Positions 43,610 through 53,827 of a stretch of DNA of 64,000 nucleotides are shown piece by piece (within the stretch, counting starts at the first letter, position 1; every line of letters starts with the position of its first letter). Below the pieces are notes generated by a model. It was not told where the DNA came from. It did no database searches and saw only the letters and a program-made list of their open reading frames with translations. A program made the position numbers and the translations under genes. The stretch lies in contig OX235279.1 of NCBI GenBank assembly GCA_944472155.2, forward strand, positions 175,873,868 to 175,937,867. The letters run 5' to 3'. Source of the DNA: Trichobilharzia szidati (Eukaryota; Platyhelminthes; Trematoda; Strigeidida; Schistosomatidae).

Positions 43610-44771
43610 AATGTACCACTCACAGAAACGGTCTGCTTTATATGTAAGTATATAGATGAGAACCATCTTAACATTGGAATACCAACCGCATATTTGAAGG
43701 AATTACTACAGAGATGCACTCTGAACGTATAGTTCACTTTCAACGACACCATCTGTAGACAAAAAGATAGTATTGCAATGGAATCTCCGCTGGGTCCACT
43801 ACTATCAGATTGCTTCGTAACAAGCCTCGAGAAAGGACCACTACAGCCGAGCATTGACAATTTACAACTGTATAAAGGATACGTAGATAACATATTATTT
43901 GTGACAATAGTAATTACCCCAGTCCACTACTGCAGACATTTAACTGTTGCCATCCAGAAATAAAATTCACTCTTGAAATGGGAAACGAATCAAAAATTCC
44001 GTTTCTTGATGTGGAACTAACAAGAAGAACTGATGAGACCTTAAGAAGATCGAGCTATAGAAAAGCTAATTGGAACGGTCGAATAACAAGCTTCTATAGC
44101 TGGGTACCCATTCAACAAAAGTGGAATTTAATTAAATCCCTTGCAACCTGCATCCAACACATCTGTATTCCCGATGTTCTAGAAACAGAATTCGGTTTTT
44201 CGGGAGAAATCTTCATCCAAAATCGATATCCACCAAGATTCACTGACAAAAACATCAAACCAAGAATTTGGAGAAATAAAACTTCACTTGCGCCCAAAAA
44301 GAAACTCTATATGAACTTGGATCTCAAAGGAGAGTTAACAAGCGATATTCTCAAGAGACAGCATCATCTCTGAGAAGAACATTCATTGCAGCAACGCTAG
44401 GAATAGTGTTCTCCAGTCGACCACTGATCTGCAGGGGCCTTAAGGACAATATCCCACGTCTGGCCACTTCTATCTGCATATATCAGTTCACCTGCTGCTG
44501 TGGAGCCAAGTACATCGGTTGTTCGACACGCGTCCTGTCCAAGAGGATTCAAGAACACTATCCAGCATGGTTTCGGAAAGGCAATAGTGTTGCTATAAGG
44601 AGTATGACAACTGAATACCTGGTTAACACTGATCATTCCATCTCAATAAACGCCTCCTTCAAAGTAATCTACAATAAGTTTCTTCTTTGCATTGCAGAAG
44701 CCTTAGCCATTCAGTTGGAAGAACCAGAACTATGCATAAAAAAGAAAATTATTCAACCACTTCTACTCTAA
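43610..44771 (+). mobile_element. Penelope-like element, PLE-D (RT motif B to GIY-YIG and tail)
   Basis: Three frames in succession. The first has IGIPTAYLKELLQRCT (43670), DSIAMESPLGPLLSDCFV (motif B) and LYKGYVDNILFV (motif C, with DD changed to DN). From 43978 it reads KIPFLDVELTRRTDETLR, SYRKANWNGRITSFYS and NRYPPRFTDKN. From 44406 it reads CIYQFTCCCGAKYIGCST (GIY-YIG), KRIQEH, then IAEALAIQLEEPELCIKKK and a stop at 44771. The motif C change and two frameshifts disable it. A hammerhead-like remnant follows at 45072-45121. Confidence 0.92.
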
Positions 44772-45071
44772 TGGTAACAACTCTGTTGATTTGACTTAAC
44801 TTTTGTTTGAATGCTTATTTTTCTAACTACTTAAAACTCTTGAGTAATTCCGTATGTTATTTTGTTTCCATGTTCACCCTGAGCACAACTCTTTCATCAA
44901 ACTATTCACGTTATTACGTAACTCTTCTTTAACAATCGTTTGTGACAACTCATCACTTTTGTTACTAACCTCTTATATCAACATCCAATTCACCTGGACT
45001 TACTAATTGTATTTTCATTTGACAAATTTAGTGTACACACACTTACAAAACAACCATGTATATTTGTGACT

Positions 45072-45121
45072 GTACAGCTATGAAAGTGAATTCGCCGCCG
45101 AAAAGAGACTCTTCGTTGAAC
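45072..45121 (+). ncRNA. Hammerhead-like remnant downstream of PLE-D
   Basis: Aligns in position with the PLE-A module: ACAGC, a degraded core (TATGAAA in place of CTGATGA), a CGCCGCC region, then GAAAAGA, GAC, TCTTC and GTTGA. Stem I ACAGC/GUUGA and stem III AAGA/UCUU with UC before the cut site are retained. Relative to PLE-A, one stem I pair is swapped (G-C to C-G). The core itself is lost. Confidence 0.45.
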
Positions 45122-45124
45122 TAC

Positions 45125-45790
45125 TGGTCTTCTGTCTACTAATGGTACATTTCAGTCAGAATTTTTCGCAGTCTTTGCTTTGTGATTTTTTGCTCATTAG
45201 GGAGGACAAATTATAAACGAATCACCATTGAATGCATCATTCAATACATGGGATTAAAGACTTACTTTACGCAGAATCAATGTAAGAATGGAGATAACTG
45301 CCAATCCTGTGGTACTCATACAGGCATCTTTTAAGGCTAACACATACATTCTGCATCTATTATTGGCTGCAATGTCAGCAAATCAGTTATCAAACACTTC
45401 AGAAGAATTTAACTTTCACTCTTTTATGCACCATGGTTAAGAAGCATTTGTTTTAAAAGATTACCATTTTGCCTTAGGCAGGTGTGAAATTTTCATGTAA
45501 ACTGTATAAAGCTGGTAGGTTTATTGTCCATTTTCTGTCTAAATACTATCTTAATTGATGCTTGGAAGGGGATTCAATTTGAAAATTATTTACATAATGG
45601 TTAGGAATGTCTGTAACTGTGGTAGGTCCTTTCGGTGTTGTTAACTTCTGTCAACCGTACAACTGAACTGTAAAGGTTTCATTATTACTCTACACAACAC
45701 TGTCATATATAACACTGTCAAAAGGAAGTTTAAAAACGCTATCCAGCCGACAACGATAAACAACACTGAAAAGATCTGGTGCAGCTAGTA
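45125..45790. other. Unassigned
   Basis: No gene or repeat recognised between PLE-D and PLE-B. Confidence 0.4.
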
Positions 45791-45794
45791 GCTA

Positions 45795-47065
45795 TTGAAG
45801 AGCGGCCTTTTTAAAATGACCATGAAGATATAGGCCACTGTCTTCAAACATATTCTTCAGTAGTGTATATTCTTTTAAAAAGACCACAAGTAAGTTTCTT
45901 TCGAGAAAAACAAAAAATTCTAGAGGAATGTCAACTGTTTTTGAATAAAATTTAACTTTTGCAATTAATAGTGTTCTCTGAGCTGGTTGGTTTGGTTGTG
46001 GAGCTTTCGTCGTCCTTGTGGACAACATCTTCAGCGCCATATTTAGCACAAAGTGAAATGATTTAAATTTCTTCATGAGTGATATAGTTGCGCCTCCTGG
46101 TAAAACTATCTTTACATATGTAATGACCATTTTCTATTGACTTGGATTTTAAACTTTATGGTCACCTGATTTACTTTTCATTAGTTGGTATATTTCATCT
46201 ACATTAACGTGTTTGTTAATTGCATTTTCGCTTGAGTACCAGGCTTCTAGGAATTCTCTGGCACTTTTCGTGTTTCCTCTGTCTAAGATTTTGACATGAT
46301 CCCAATCAAATTGATGTCCATAATTGTCTATATGCGCTGATACTAAAGAATACATACCATGTCTTTTCACGGCTGATTTATGTTCTTGGATTCTGATTCG
46401 AAGGGGACGCCCACTTTGCCCGATGTAATGTTTGTTGCAGTTCATACAATTTATTTTGTAAATGGTATTAATTTTATCCCCTTTTTCTGTTGGATCTCTC
46501 AGTTTGCACAATATCGAATGAAGTGATCGCGCTGGCTGGCTTGTGTGCTATATCTATATCTAACGGTTTCATTATTCTAGCTGTTATTTCAGAGATATTC
46601 CTCATGTATGGTAGAATGAATTTTCTTGTGGTCTTTGATGATGGTTTCTTGTTGGTGTTTTGATTCGACTTTTAACACTTTTTGATGAAATTTTGTGGAT
46701 AACCATTCTTTTTGAAGACCGTTTGTAGATACTTTTCTTCCATTCTTTTCAACTCTGGAGTGCTACAATGTGTCTCAACTCTTTTAAACAATGTCTGCAC
46801 ACAGTTTCTTTTGTGAGTAACTGTATTATTGCTAGTATAGTTGAGCATTTGATCTGTGTGCGTTGATTTTCTATATACTTGTGTTTATAAATTTCCTGTG
46901 TTGGTTTTCCCGATTAAGACATCTAAAAATGAGATTTTGTTATCTAATTCTTCTTCTCTTGTGAATTTGATGTCTTCAAATATGTTGTTTATTAATTTAT
47001 GAGTATATTCTAAATCACTTCTCTTAATTATTACAAATGTATCATCAACGTAACGTATACAGCAG
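45795..47065 (-). mobile_element. Penelope-like element, PLE-B copy 2
   Basis: 5' truncated at the RT catalytic box (RYVDDTFVI at about 47060-47035), then a degraded segment. An open frame 46511-46149 encodes KLRDPTEKGDKINTIYKIN, CMNCNKHYIGQSGRPLRIRI (intact GIY-YIG with paired Cys), SAHIDNYGHQFDWDHVKILD and REFLEAWYSSENAINKHVNV to a stop. This copy has the best-preserved PLE-B nuclease domain (compare the damaged YID in copy 1). Its tail carries a CTGAAGA hairpin motif at 45999-46038. Confidence 0.92.
45999..46038 (-). ncRNA. Hammerhead-like hairpin in the PLE-B tail
   Basis: Minus strand: GGCG, CTGAAGA, T, the 7-bp hairpin GTTGTCC/GGACGAC with loop ACAA, then GAAAGC. The same hairpin is kept in copy 1 at 24491-24533 with a changed loop and an insertion before it. 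Core and stem II fit a hammerhead, but I find no convincing stem I or stem III. Confidence 0.35.
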
Positions 47066-47425
47066 CCACTCGAAAATCAATCCACTGCTCCCCGGCGAAT
47101 CACTACACAATCAAATCGCCTGAAGTTCTAGTGATGAGAAGTCGTGAACAATTATGTCCATCAAGTTTTGTGTGACGACAAATTCTCACCGATGACATTA
47201 GCTGGTGATCGTGCTAAATATGCCGAACTGGCACTGAACTCCATTCCATTGGGTAAACAGTCAACCAGCTCGCCTTGTAACCTGAAGGTCTTGGATCGGA
47301 TCACCGGCGGAGCCGTCGGTCTGCACTACTTGGAAGTCCCTGACAAAGACAAAACAGCTGTCCAGTACTGCCTGGTAGGTTTCAGTAGTTCTCTAACCGA
47401 AATCAGCTGTCACCATATCCAATAA
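47066..47425 (+). mobile_element. SINE-C, full-length diverged unit
   Basis: Leader (AGTTCTAGTGATGAGAAGTCG), head GCTCGCCTTGTAACCTGAAGG, box B decayed (GGATCGGATCACC), hammerhead block (CTGACAAAGACAAAACAGCTG, CCAGTAC) and body (TTCTCTAACCGAAATCAGC). It abuts the truncated 5' end of PLE-B copy 2. Confidence 0.75.
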
Positions 47426-47429
47426 TTCT

Positions 47430-48690
47430 AACATTTAACTCTCGTAACGGCAGCGCTGAATTAAGATCTTTTAAAAACAATTGTGTAAGTGTATACACGA
47501 GCCTGAGTTGAAGACATTCACAGCATATTAATTATTGTTCCCCTTCAATTTTTAATTAGTGTGACTGTGTGTGTATTCGTGTATCCTTGTACAGCTGCGC
47601 TTGAGTCATTTAGAAGTCAATAGTAATAGTAATAATAATAATAATAATCGTGATCAGTGAACCAAAGGAAATTTATTATTATTATTATTTTTTAAAACAA
47701 CAACCAAACAAACAAAAAATATGACCTAAGCGAACAGAACAAAAGGGAAAGTTCGCTTTCTTCTCCCTCCTCTGATAAATACACTTATCGCGTGCTGCTT
47801 TATCCAACCTTGTAATGACAACACACACACTGTATGTTCTCTTGTTTACTTCATTTCTTTTCTCTCTCTCTCTCTCTCCTTTATTTATTTATTCATTTTT
47901 TTAATGATGAGTACGAAGAATTTTGTAACCGGAAAACAAACAAACTTTATCTCAGAAAAAATATAAACAAAGGCAAGTAAGTATAAAGGGATGCAAATAA
48001 TGCGAATGTCTACGCGTGTTGATGCGTTGATGTGGCGATGTGCACCTGCGTTCACCTCTCTATCTCTCTTCACAGAGCAATTACTGTTCCACTGGATTAT
48101 TGTTATTTTATCTAATGTATGAAGTCGTAATTAGACTATGTCGGTTTAGCGAAAATTAATTTTTTTTTTTGTCGTTCTGCTTTTTGGTTACTTTTGAGTT
48201 GATTTTTCCATGTGAAGAAAAGAGAAAACATAGACAAAAGGCAAAAGAATTGATACATTATCAAAAAGAACAGTGAGCATGACAACCAGGTTTACGAGAA
48301 AGTTTATAATTTTTTTTGCTTAGTATTTCACTATTCCTACCTTTGATGATGATTAATGCGAAGATAGGCAACAAAAAATTAAAAAAATAAAAAAATAAAT
48401 TTGAGGCATAGATTTTAGTCGAGTGTTTGTTCAACATAGTAACTAACTAATTCTACAAAAAGTATTCGAGTTTTTGATGTTTAACGGGCATCTGGAAAGC
48501 TGTTGACTAGTTGTAAGAAAGTTGAACAGTATTAATTGTAACAGAAAGAGAAAATACTATGTGAGATGAAGTTTGTTTTTATATGAGGTAAACAGATTTG
48601 TCGAAGTTGGTCGAGACTGTGAATTTGTGCTTGAATACTGAAATACCCATATCCCATCAGTATCAGTTCCTGGTGAATTGCTCCATCGAC
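47430..48690. other. Unassigned AT-rich region
   Basis: TAA/ATT tracts at 47630-47650 and 47672-47690, TC at 47858-47880. No gene recognised. Confidence 0.45.
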
Positions 48691-48739
48691 GGTTTCTACG
48701 GTGATCATTCCCAATTCACGTTTTATGCTAGACAAGGTT

Positions 48740-48884
48740 CAATACTTAACTTCGTTGCATAGGAAAAGTACTTGGACAGAACAATATACACATTCTCACA
48801 ACTTCGTTCCTCTTAAGTACAAAAGAAATTTAGTAAAGACCCTCAGCCACAGAGTTAGAGCTATATGCTCTGAAGAACACTAGC
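48740..48884 (+). mobile_element. PLE-A copy 3, upstream segment
   Basis: Reads SLHRKSTWTEQYTHSHNFVP, KYKRNLVKTLSHRVRAICSE, the RT thumb region of PLE-A (HRKSTWTGQYTHFHSFVP at 58410-58460). The element is interrupted at about 48884 by the LINE on the other strand and resumes at 49529 after skipping about 350 bp of PLE-A sequence. Confidence 0.88.
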
Positions 48885-49528
48885 TAAGTAGGGTATGGTT
48901 GAGTTTTCATACTTGCTGGTGCGAGCATATGGTTTTCTATATAGGCTTCTGGTTTTACCTGATGAGATGCAAGGGGAGAGTTGTGAGTGAAGAGGGTGGC
49001 GTGAGTTAGATAGAATGGATTTGGCCCATTTTTCACATGAGTCCATGTGCCTGTCAACCAGAATATCAACAAGCTGGTTAAGTGGCACGTTGCTTACCCT
49101 ACTGACAACATTTAACATCCTGCGTAATATGTTATAGTCCTTCTTCAGTAGCCCGGGAAAAACTAAGGGGGAACAATAGAGAATGATAGGCAGGATGCGA
49201 GAATTAACGAATTGTAGGAGTAAGGGTTGGGTAATACCAGAATGTTTTAACTTCTTAATGGAGAAGGTAAGACGGAATATTTTCTTAGAAATCGCTAAGA
49301 TATGAGACGACCAGGAGAGATCAGCAGATAGAATGACACCTAGGTATTTAATTTCCGATTTAGTTTGGCATTTGGAGGGGTTTAGGGTAAGACCATTTTC
49401 CTTGGACCGCTGGCTGATTTCTGACAGAAAGCCATTAAGTTTTGAGCAGTCGCTTTGACATTTGATAGGCAAAGATACAGACAGATCGTCAGCGTATTTG
49501 ACAAAATTAATGTCATTTGAAGATGGTA
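48885..49528 (-). mobile_element. CR1/jockey-like LINE, RT catalytic box to C-terminus
   Basis: Minus strand opens with NFVKYADDLSVSLPIK (RT motif C, intact YADD). An uninterrupted 203-codon frame follows: NGLTLNPSKCQTKSEIKYLG, VILSADLSWSSHI, LPIILYCSPLVFPGLLKKDY, and a C-terminus ending YENSTIPYLA. The K-YLGV-LS--LSW-SHI pattern is typical of CR1/jockey-type RTs. It has fewer lesions than its neighbours. Both ends are cut flush against PLE-A sequence. Confidence 0.88.
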
Positions 49529-50100
49529 AGTCGTTGCTCTAGGAACTTGATTTTTCGTGCTCGAGAACATCTCTCACTATGGTTAAGTAAAGGTGTAGTT
49601 AAAACTATTAACAGCTCGATACTAGACCATCTGGTGCAAACCGGTCACAAAGCCAGCGTTGAAGAATCCTTCTCTATCATCATCTACCAAGTGCCTAATA
49701 AATTGCCAAAAACATCGAAGCACCGCATGCTCCAAACAACAGAGGTTATTGCAATTCGCCTCAAACAACCAGTACTCTGTGTTCAAAAGAAACAAGTCCA
49801 GCCACTACTACTGCCCTGGCCTTCAGTAGAGACTATAAATTCATGAATTTGTAATATTATCTTTCTTAATTCTTCTGACATTCAGCTTATTTATGTTGAT
49901 GCCGTTCAGCTGTAATCTATCAATATTATTGATCTGATGTTATTTAAACAACATTAATTTTGTTCCTAACACTAATTCATTCATTCACTATAATGTATAT
50001 ATTACTGTGGAGCCTGATGATGAAGTTATCGAAAAGAGTATTCTTTGTTCCGTGTCCATTCTTTTGAAAATTTTAATGGGCATTTTTAATCAGTTAAAAG
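49529..50100 (+). mobile_element. PLE-A copy 3, GIY-YIG remnant, C-terminus and 3' UTR
   Basis: Resumes at CGTTGCTCTAGGAACTTG and reads RNLIFRAREHLSLWLSKGVV, KTINSSILDHLVQTGH, then frameshifted C-terminus to TATAAATTCATGAATTTGT at 49845. The 3' UTR runs to about 50100 and includes the hammerhead-like module at 50006-50054. Confidence 0.9.
50006..50054 (+). ncRNA. Hammerhead-like module, PLE-A copy 3
   Basis: GGAGC, CTGATGA (intact core), T, a weak 9-nt hairpin GAAGTTATC, GAA, AAG, loop AGTATT, CTT, T, then GTTCC. Stem I GGAGC/GUUCC has five pairs (one wobble) and may extend by further wobbles. Stem III is AAG/CUU. Stem II is weak. The same module occurs at 59363-59408. Confidence 0.55.
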
Positions 50101-50114
50101 ATTGTTTATAAGGA

Positions 50115-50600
50115 TTTGGTTTATTTTAGCCTTGATCATGGACTGACAATGTCAGTTACAGAACTACTGAAAACAGCCAGGGAGGGAGCACAGGATAGAT
50201 ATTTCCTCCTAGTGTATCACTCTCCTTCACCAGTACACACTCACAGGGTTTCAAATCAAGGATGTAACAGCTGTCCATTACTTCCTGCTGGTTTCCAATG
50301 TTTCTCTAACCGCTACATCAATCCGTCATCAAATCTGAAACAAAGCGGATCCCCACAAAATAACACCAGTTGGTAGGTCGTTAAAAAACAACAAGAATTG
50401 AACAACTGTTCCATCCTAGTTTGGGGATCTTTAGCAGTGATCATCGGTAACCACATCACTGGACGAAAAGAGTACGTTAGAGCTACCAAATGAGCTCAAC
50501 GACCAATTAGACACTGGGTTGGAATTCAGTGCTACTTAAGCCCTAACTTCTTTCAATTCACGACATGGTGTTACTTACAACCAATGTCACTGGCGAGTAT
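50115..50600. mobile_element. SINE-C pieces, rearranged
   Basis: 50130-50390 mixes a minus piece (GTCAGTTACAGAACTACTG) with a plus body piece (CAGCTGTCCATTACTTCC, TTTCCAATGTTTCTCTAACC). 50395-50600 is a minus unit with hammerhead block complement CTGTTCCATCCTAGTTTGGG and head complement TTCAATTCACGACATGG. Internal order is scrambled. Confidence 0.6.
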
Positions 50601-52130
50601 CCGCTTCACATCTTCCATGGTGGAGAACACCGAAGATATGACAATAGTTTTATCATAAAATAAAGAAACTAAGCTTTGAAAAGATACAGTCAATGAAAAT
50701 AGACTCCATTAGATCATGTTCGCATTGTTGCATGCATTAAAAATCCCTTCAGAGGAATAAAATCAGTATAAAATAATTTATGCTCGTACAACCAAGTACA
50801 GGAACTCAACGATACCATATTTGGCCCGTGTTCTAAGTGACAGAGACAATGTTAAGCGCGAAACCTATGACTTGCTTTGTTGTTAATAACATAATTTTAG
50901 TCTCTTTTATTTCTCTCTTACTTTGTGTTCTATAGTGAACTCCTTCTTAAACATACTTAGCTACCTAAATTATTAACATTGGCTTACTTTTTTGTACTTT
51001 ATTCTATTCCTTCTTTTGTGTATCTACTGGTTCCGACTATATTAGCACTATGAGTATTACAAAATTGGCCTATCATTAACCATCATGTAATTAGTAGTTT
51101 TTGTGGTTGTTTTATTTTCGGCAATATTAACTGACTGTCATTGGTTGTGAATGCCATTATCACCATCTTAAAATTTTGTATTATGCAGGATTACTCACAC
51201 TACCTTTACAAACACTGCATCAGACCTGACAATAAAAAACAAAACAACAACCCTGAAATGTTATTTTTATGATTGTTTAGTGTTGTTTCAACCAAATTAA
51301 CTGATCTTCTTGGCAATAAACATTCTTAGGTATTATTTCATAACTTCTTGTATGACTATAGCTTTACTGTCACCATGCATAATCATATCATAGCTTCCAC
51401 TTCCCAATACTGAGATATTATTATATACTGTTTATTTTCCTTTCTAATTCTTGGTATTTTTTCGCATTTTTTAAATATTATTTTTGTGTTTTTTTGTTGT
51501 TGTTGTCTTTATATTTATTTTTTGAAATACTCCTTTTAAATGTTTGATAAAATTAGATGCAAATATTATAGATATGTGCTGAAAATTCCACACTGTACCA
51601 TTAGTACTGTTTCTGGAATAAAGCAAATTAGTATAATTATTTAAAAAAAGAAGACTATATATAAAGCGGTGAAACAGTAAAATGAAAGCCCATTCCTGCA
51701 AACTTAAATGTGACTGAGTTGAGACAAGAATCAATAGAAAGAAGCATATTGAAGCTTATTAAATATCAGTGCTAATTTCTGTATTAACCTACTGAGTGCA
51801 CTATTTAATGAGCATATTGTCTGCAGTATTCATAACCCCTGGTACCCTGTGCTTTGAAGATTAGCATGTGAAAATTTGTCTATTGCTTATTTCACTTGTG
51901 ATGGTAAACAATAAGCTGCATTCACTTCTTTCGAGTACTTCTCACATAAGACGACAATATAGTCATCAATAACTGGCGTAATACTTTCAGAACACTAAGT
52001 CGTCACGCTGGTAAACTAATCAATAACAAGTATATTCTGTGTTACTAAACACACAAAAACAACGATGATCAGCGTTTAACGCCGTTACCCAGTGAACGAT
52101 ATTTTGAATCGAAAATAAAATTGCACTAAT
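50601..52130. other. Unassigned; contains a SINE-B tail fragment
   Basis: Mostly AT-rich sequence with no gene recognised. 51575-51645 (GTGCTGAAAATTCCACACTG, then AGTACTGTTTCTGGAAT) matches the SINE-B 3' body on the plus strand. Confidence 0.45.
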
Positions 52131-52141
52131 GCATTGTTTTT

Positions 52142-52381
52142 TTTTTGGTGCGTCGGTGGCATAGCGGTTAGGACGCTCGCCGACCATGCACATGGTCCGG
52201 GGTTCGATCTCCGGCCACCGACGCACTCCTTTACCTCGCTAAGCCAGAAATAATGCTGGTGAAGTGGAAAGTTTGGGCATGAGGCTAGCAAACCCATCCT
52301 GTAAAATAAACACTGCTACAGAAACTTCAAGCCACTAGCTTGAAGTTCTATGTTCCACTGGGGAACGTGAAGGGAAAAAAA
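52142..52381 (+). mobile_element. SINE-A, full length, best copy
   Basis: Head GGTGCGTCGGTGGCATAGCG (box A), hairpin CCATGCACATGG in the anticodon-arm position, box B GGGGTTCGATCTCC, closing CCACCGACGCAC; body CCTCGCTAAGCCAG, GGCATGAGGCTAGC; hairpin CTTCAAGCC/GCTTGAAG; terminus TATGTTCCACTGGGGAACG and an A tail. Target-site duplication GCATTGTTTTT at 52131-52141 and 52382-52392. Confidence 0.95.
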
Positions 52382-52611
52382 GCATTGTTTTTACCAAGTT
52401 TTTAGTTGTTGTCAAGTGGTTTCTTGATTTCTTTAAATGGAACCCTATGAAACATACTGAACAGATTTCCACGCCAAAGCATATGAGGTTGAACACAGTG
52501 ATTAGTATGACAATGTCCAAATCTTCCGGCTGATATTACTGTGATATGATTAAATCTAAAAAAGGCAAGCAGTCTTTCAGGAATCTTAAAGTATAGGTGA
52601 ACAGTTGCCCA

Positions 52612-53325
52612 TTATTATTATTGTTTCCTTTCATTCCTAGAGGAACATAGGGCTTCAGCCGTGCGTCTCCATTGCGTTCGGTTCTCTGCTAGAGTCTTAA
52701 CCTGCCTCCAAGTCTGCCCACATGCTTTCATCTCCTCTTCACATCACCTCCTCCAAGTCACCCTTGCACTGACGACCAACCAACTTGCCGCTTCCCTTTC
52801 GGGTTCCACTCAAGCAATGGCTTGTCTAGTGATGTCACTCACTTGATGGTTTCCTCAGAGTATGGCCAATCCATCTCCATTTCTTCCTGCCTATTTGTTG
52901 CACAATAGGTTCCTGGTAGGTTGGTTCGCTCCCAGAGATCCCTGTTGCTGATGTTTTCTGGCTGGCCATCTGATCTTGGGTATTGAGCGAAGACAACTGT
53001 TAATGAAGGTGTGTAGTTTGTTTGAGATGCTCTTTATGACGCGCAATGCAAGTCTCTGATCCGTATGTTAAGTAGCACTGACTTCACATTGGAGTTGAAA
53101 ATCCAGATCTCATTTTTGATGGTGAGCAGTGCTGTTGACTTCCACACAGACTTGAGAGTAATGGAAGCTTGTCTTGCTTTTTAGAACCTCGCTTTGATGA
53201 TATCCTCGTCAGTTCCGCCTCTAGTTGAAACGATGCTTCCCAGGTAGGTATGTAGGTAAAAGAGGTTGTTTCTTTCAGGATCCTTCCATTTATGCTGATT
53301 GTTGTCTGTTGCCCATAGCAGAGTG
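52612..53325 (-). mobile_element. RTE-type LINE, C-terminal third
   Basis: 3' end next to ATTATTATT (52612-52621). Minus-strand blocks: TTISINGRILKETTS-like at 53310-53270, a longer TACC-type repeat after it, GGTDEDIIKARF, ASITLKSVWKSTALL (53180-53120), IFNSNVKSVLL, SMDWPYSE-like and ALCSSRN-like end. Same subfamily as 28411-29510 and 33785-34985. Confidence 0.88.
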
Positions 53326-53827
53326 AAAATTATTGACTAGGTCACAGTGATAATATAACATGAATCCCTTGTGTTTCTGTTTATTGACATTACAGTAACT
53401 TAAGTAGCGCTCGTTGAATAGTAAGCATTTATTTAGTGTGAATAAAGAAAAAACAAACATATCTGCAGGATAATACCAGCTGTTTTTACTTCATGGGTTC
53501 TCTTCAGCTGCCCACATCCTAAGTTAATTAATTAATTAATTATACGTTTACAGATTTTATGAACAAACGTTGTACATTGATTCTAAGTTGTAAGCAGAAA
53601 GTATAAGCAACATAATTTCAAAGATTGTGTAAGTAGACAAATATTTAGTGTCAAAAGAATAACTGTTTATCTGGAATTTAAACAAAGGGGTGGAGTTCTG
53701 ATTTGTTTTGGAAACGACGATGCACTAGAGGCAAAATACAATGTTGAACAACAGAGTGAATTTATACATATTATGGTGCAGATTTCAGGAGGGTGAAAGT
53801 GAATAGTGAGGTAGAATTATAAAATAG
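53326..53827. other. Unassigned
   Basis: AT-rich. TTAA-repeat palindrome at 53524-53541 (TTAATTAATTAATTAA). No gene recognised. Confidence 0.4.

Noticed and set aside
52149..52228. Possible functional tRNA gene
   Set aside because: Strong tRNA-like boxes, but the head is followed by a shared SINE body with an A tail and target duplication. The same holds for the other SINE heads, so none is called as a tRNA gene.
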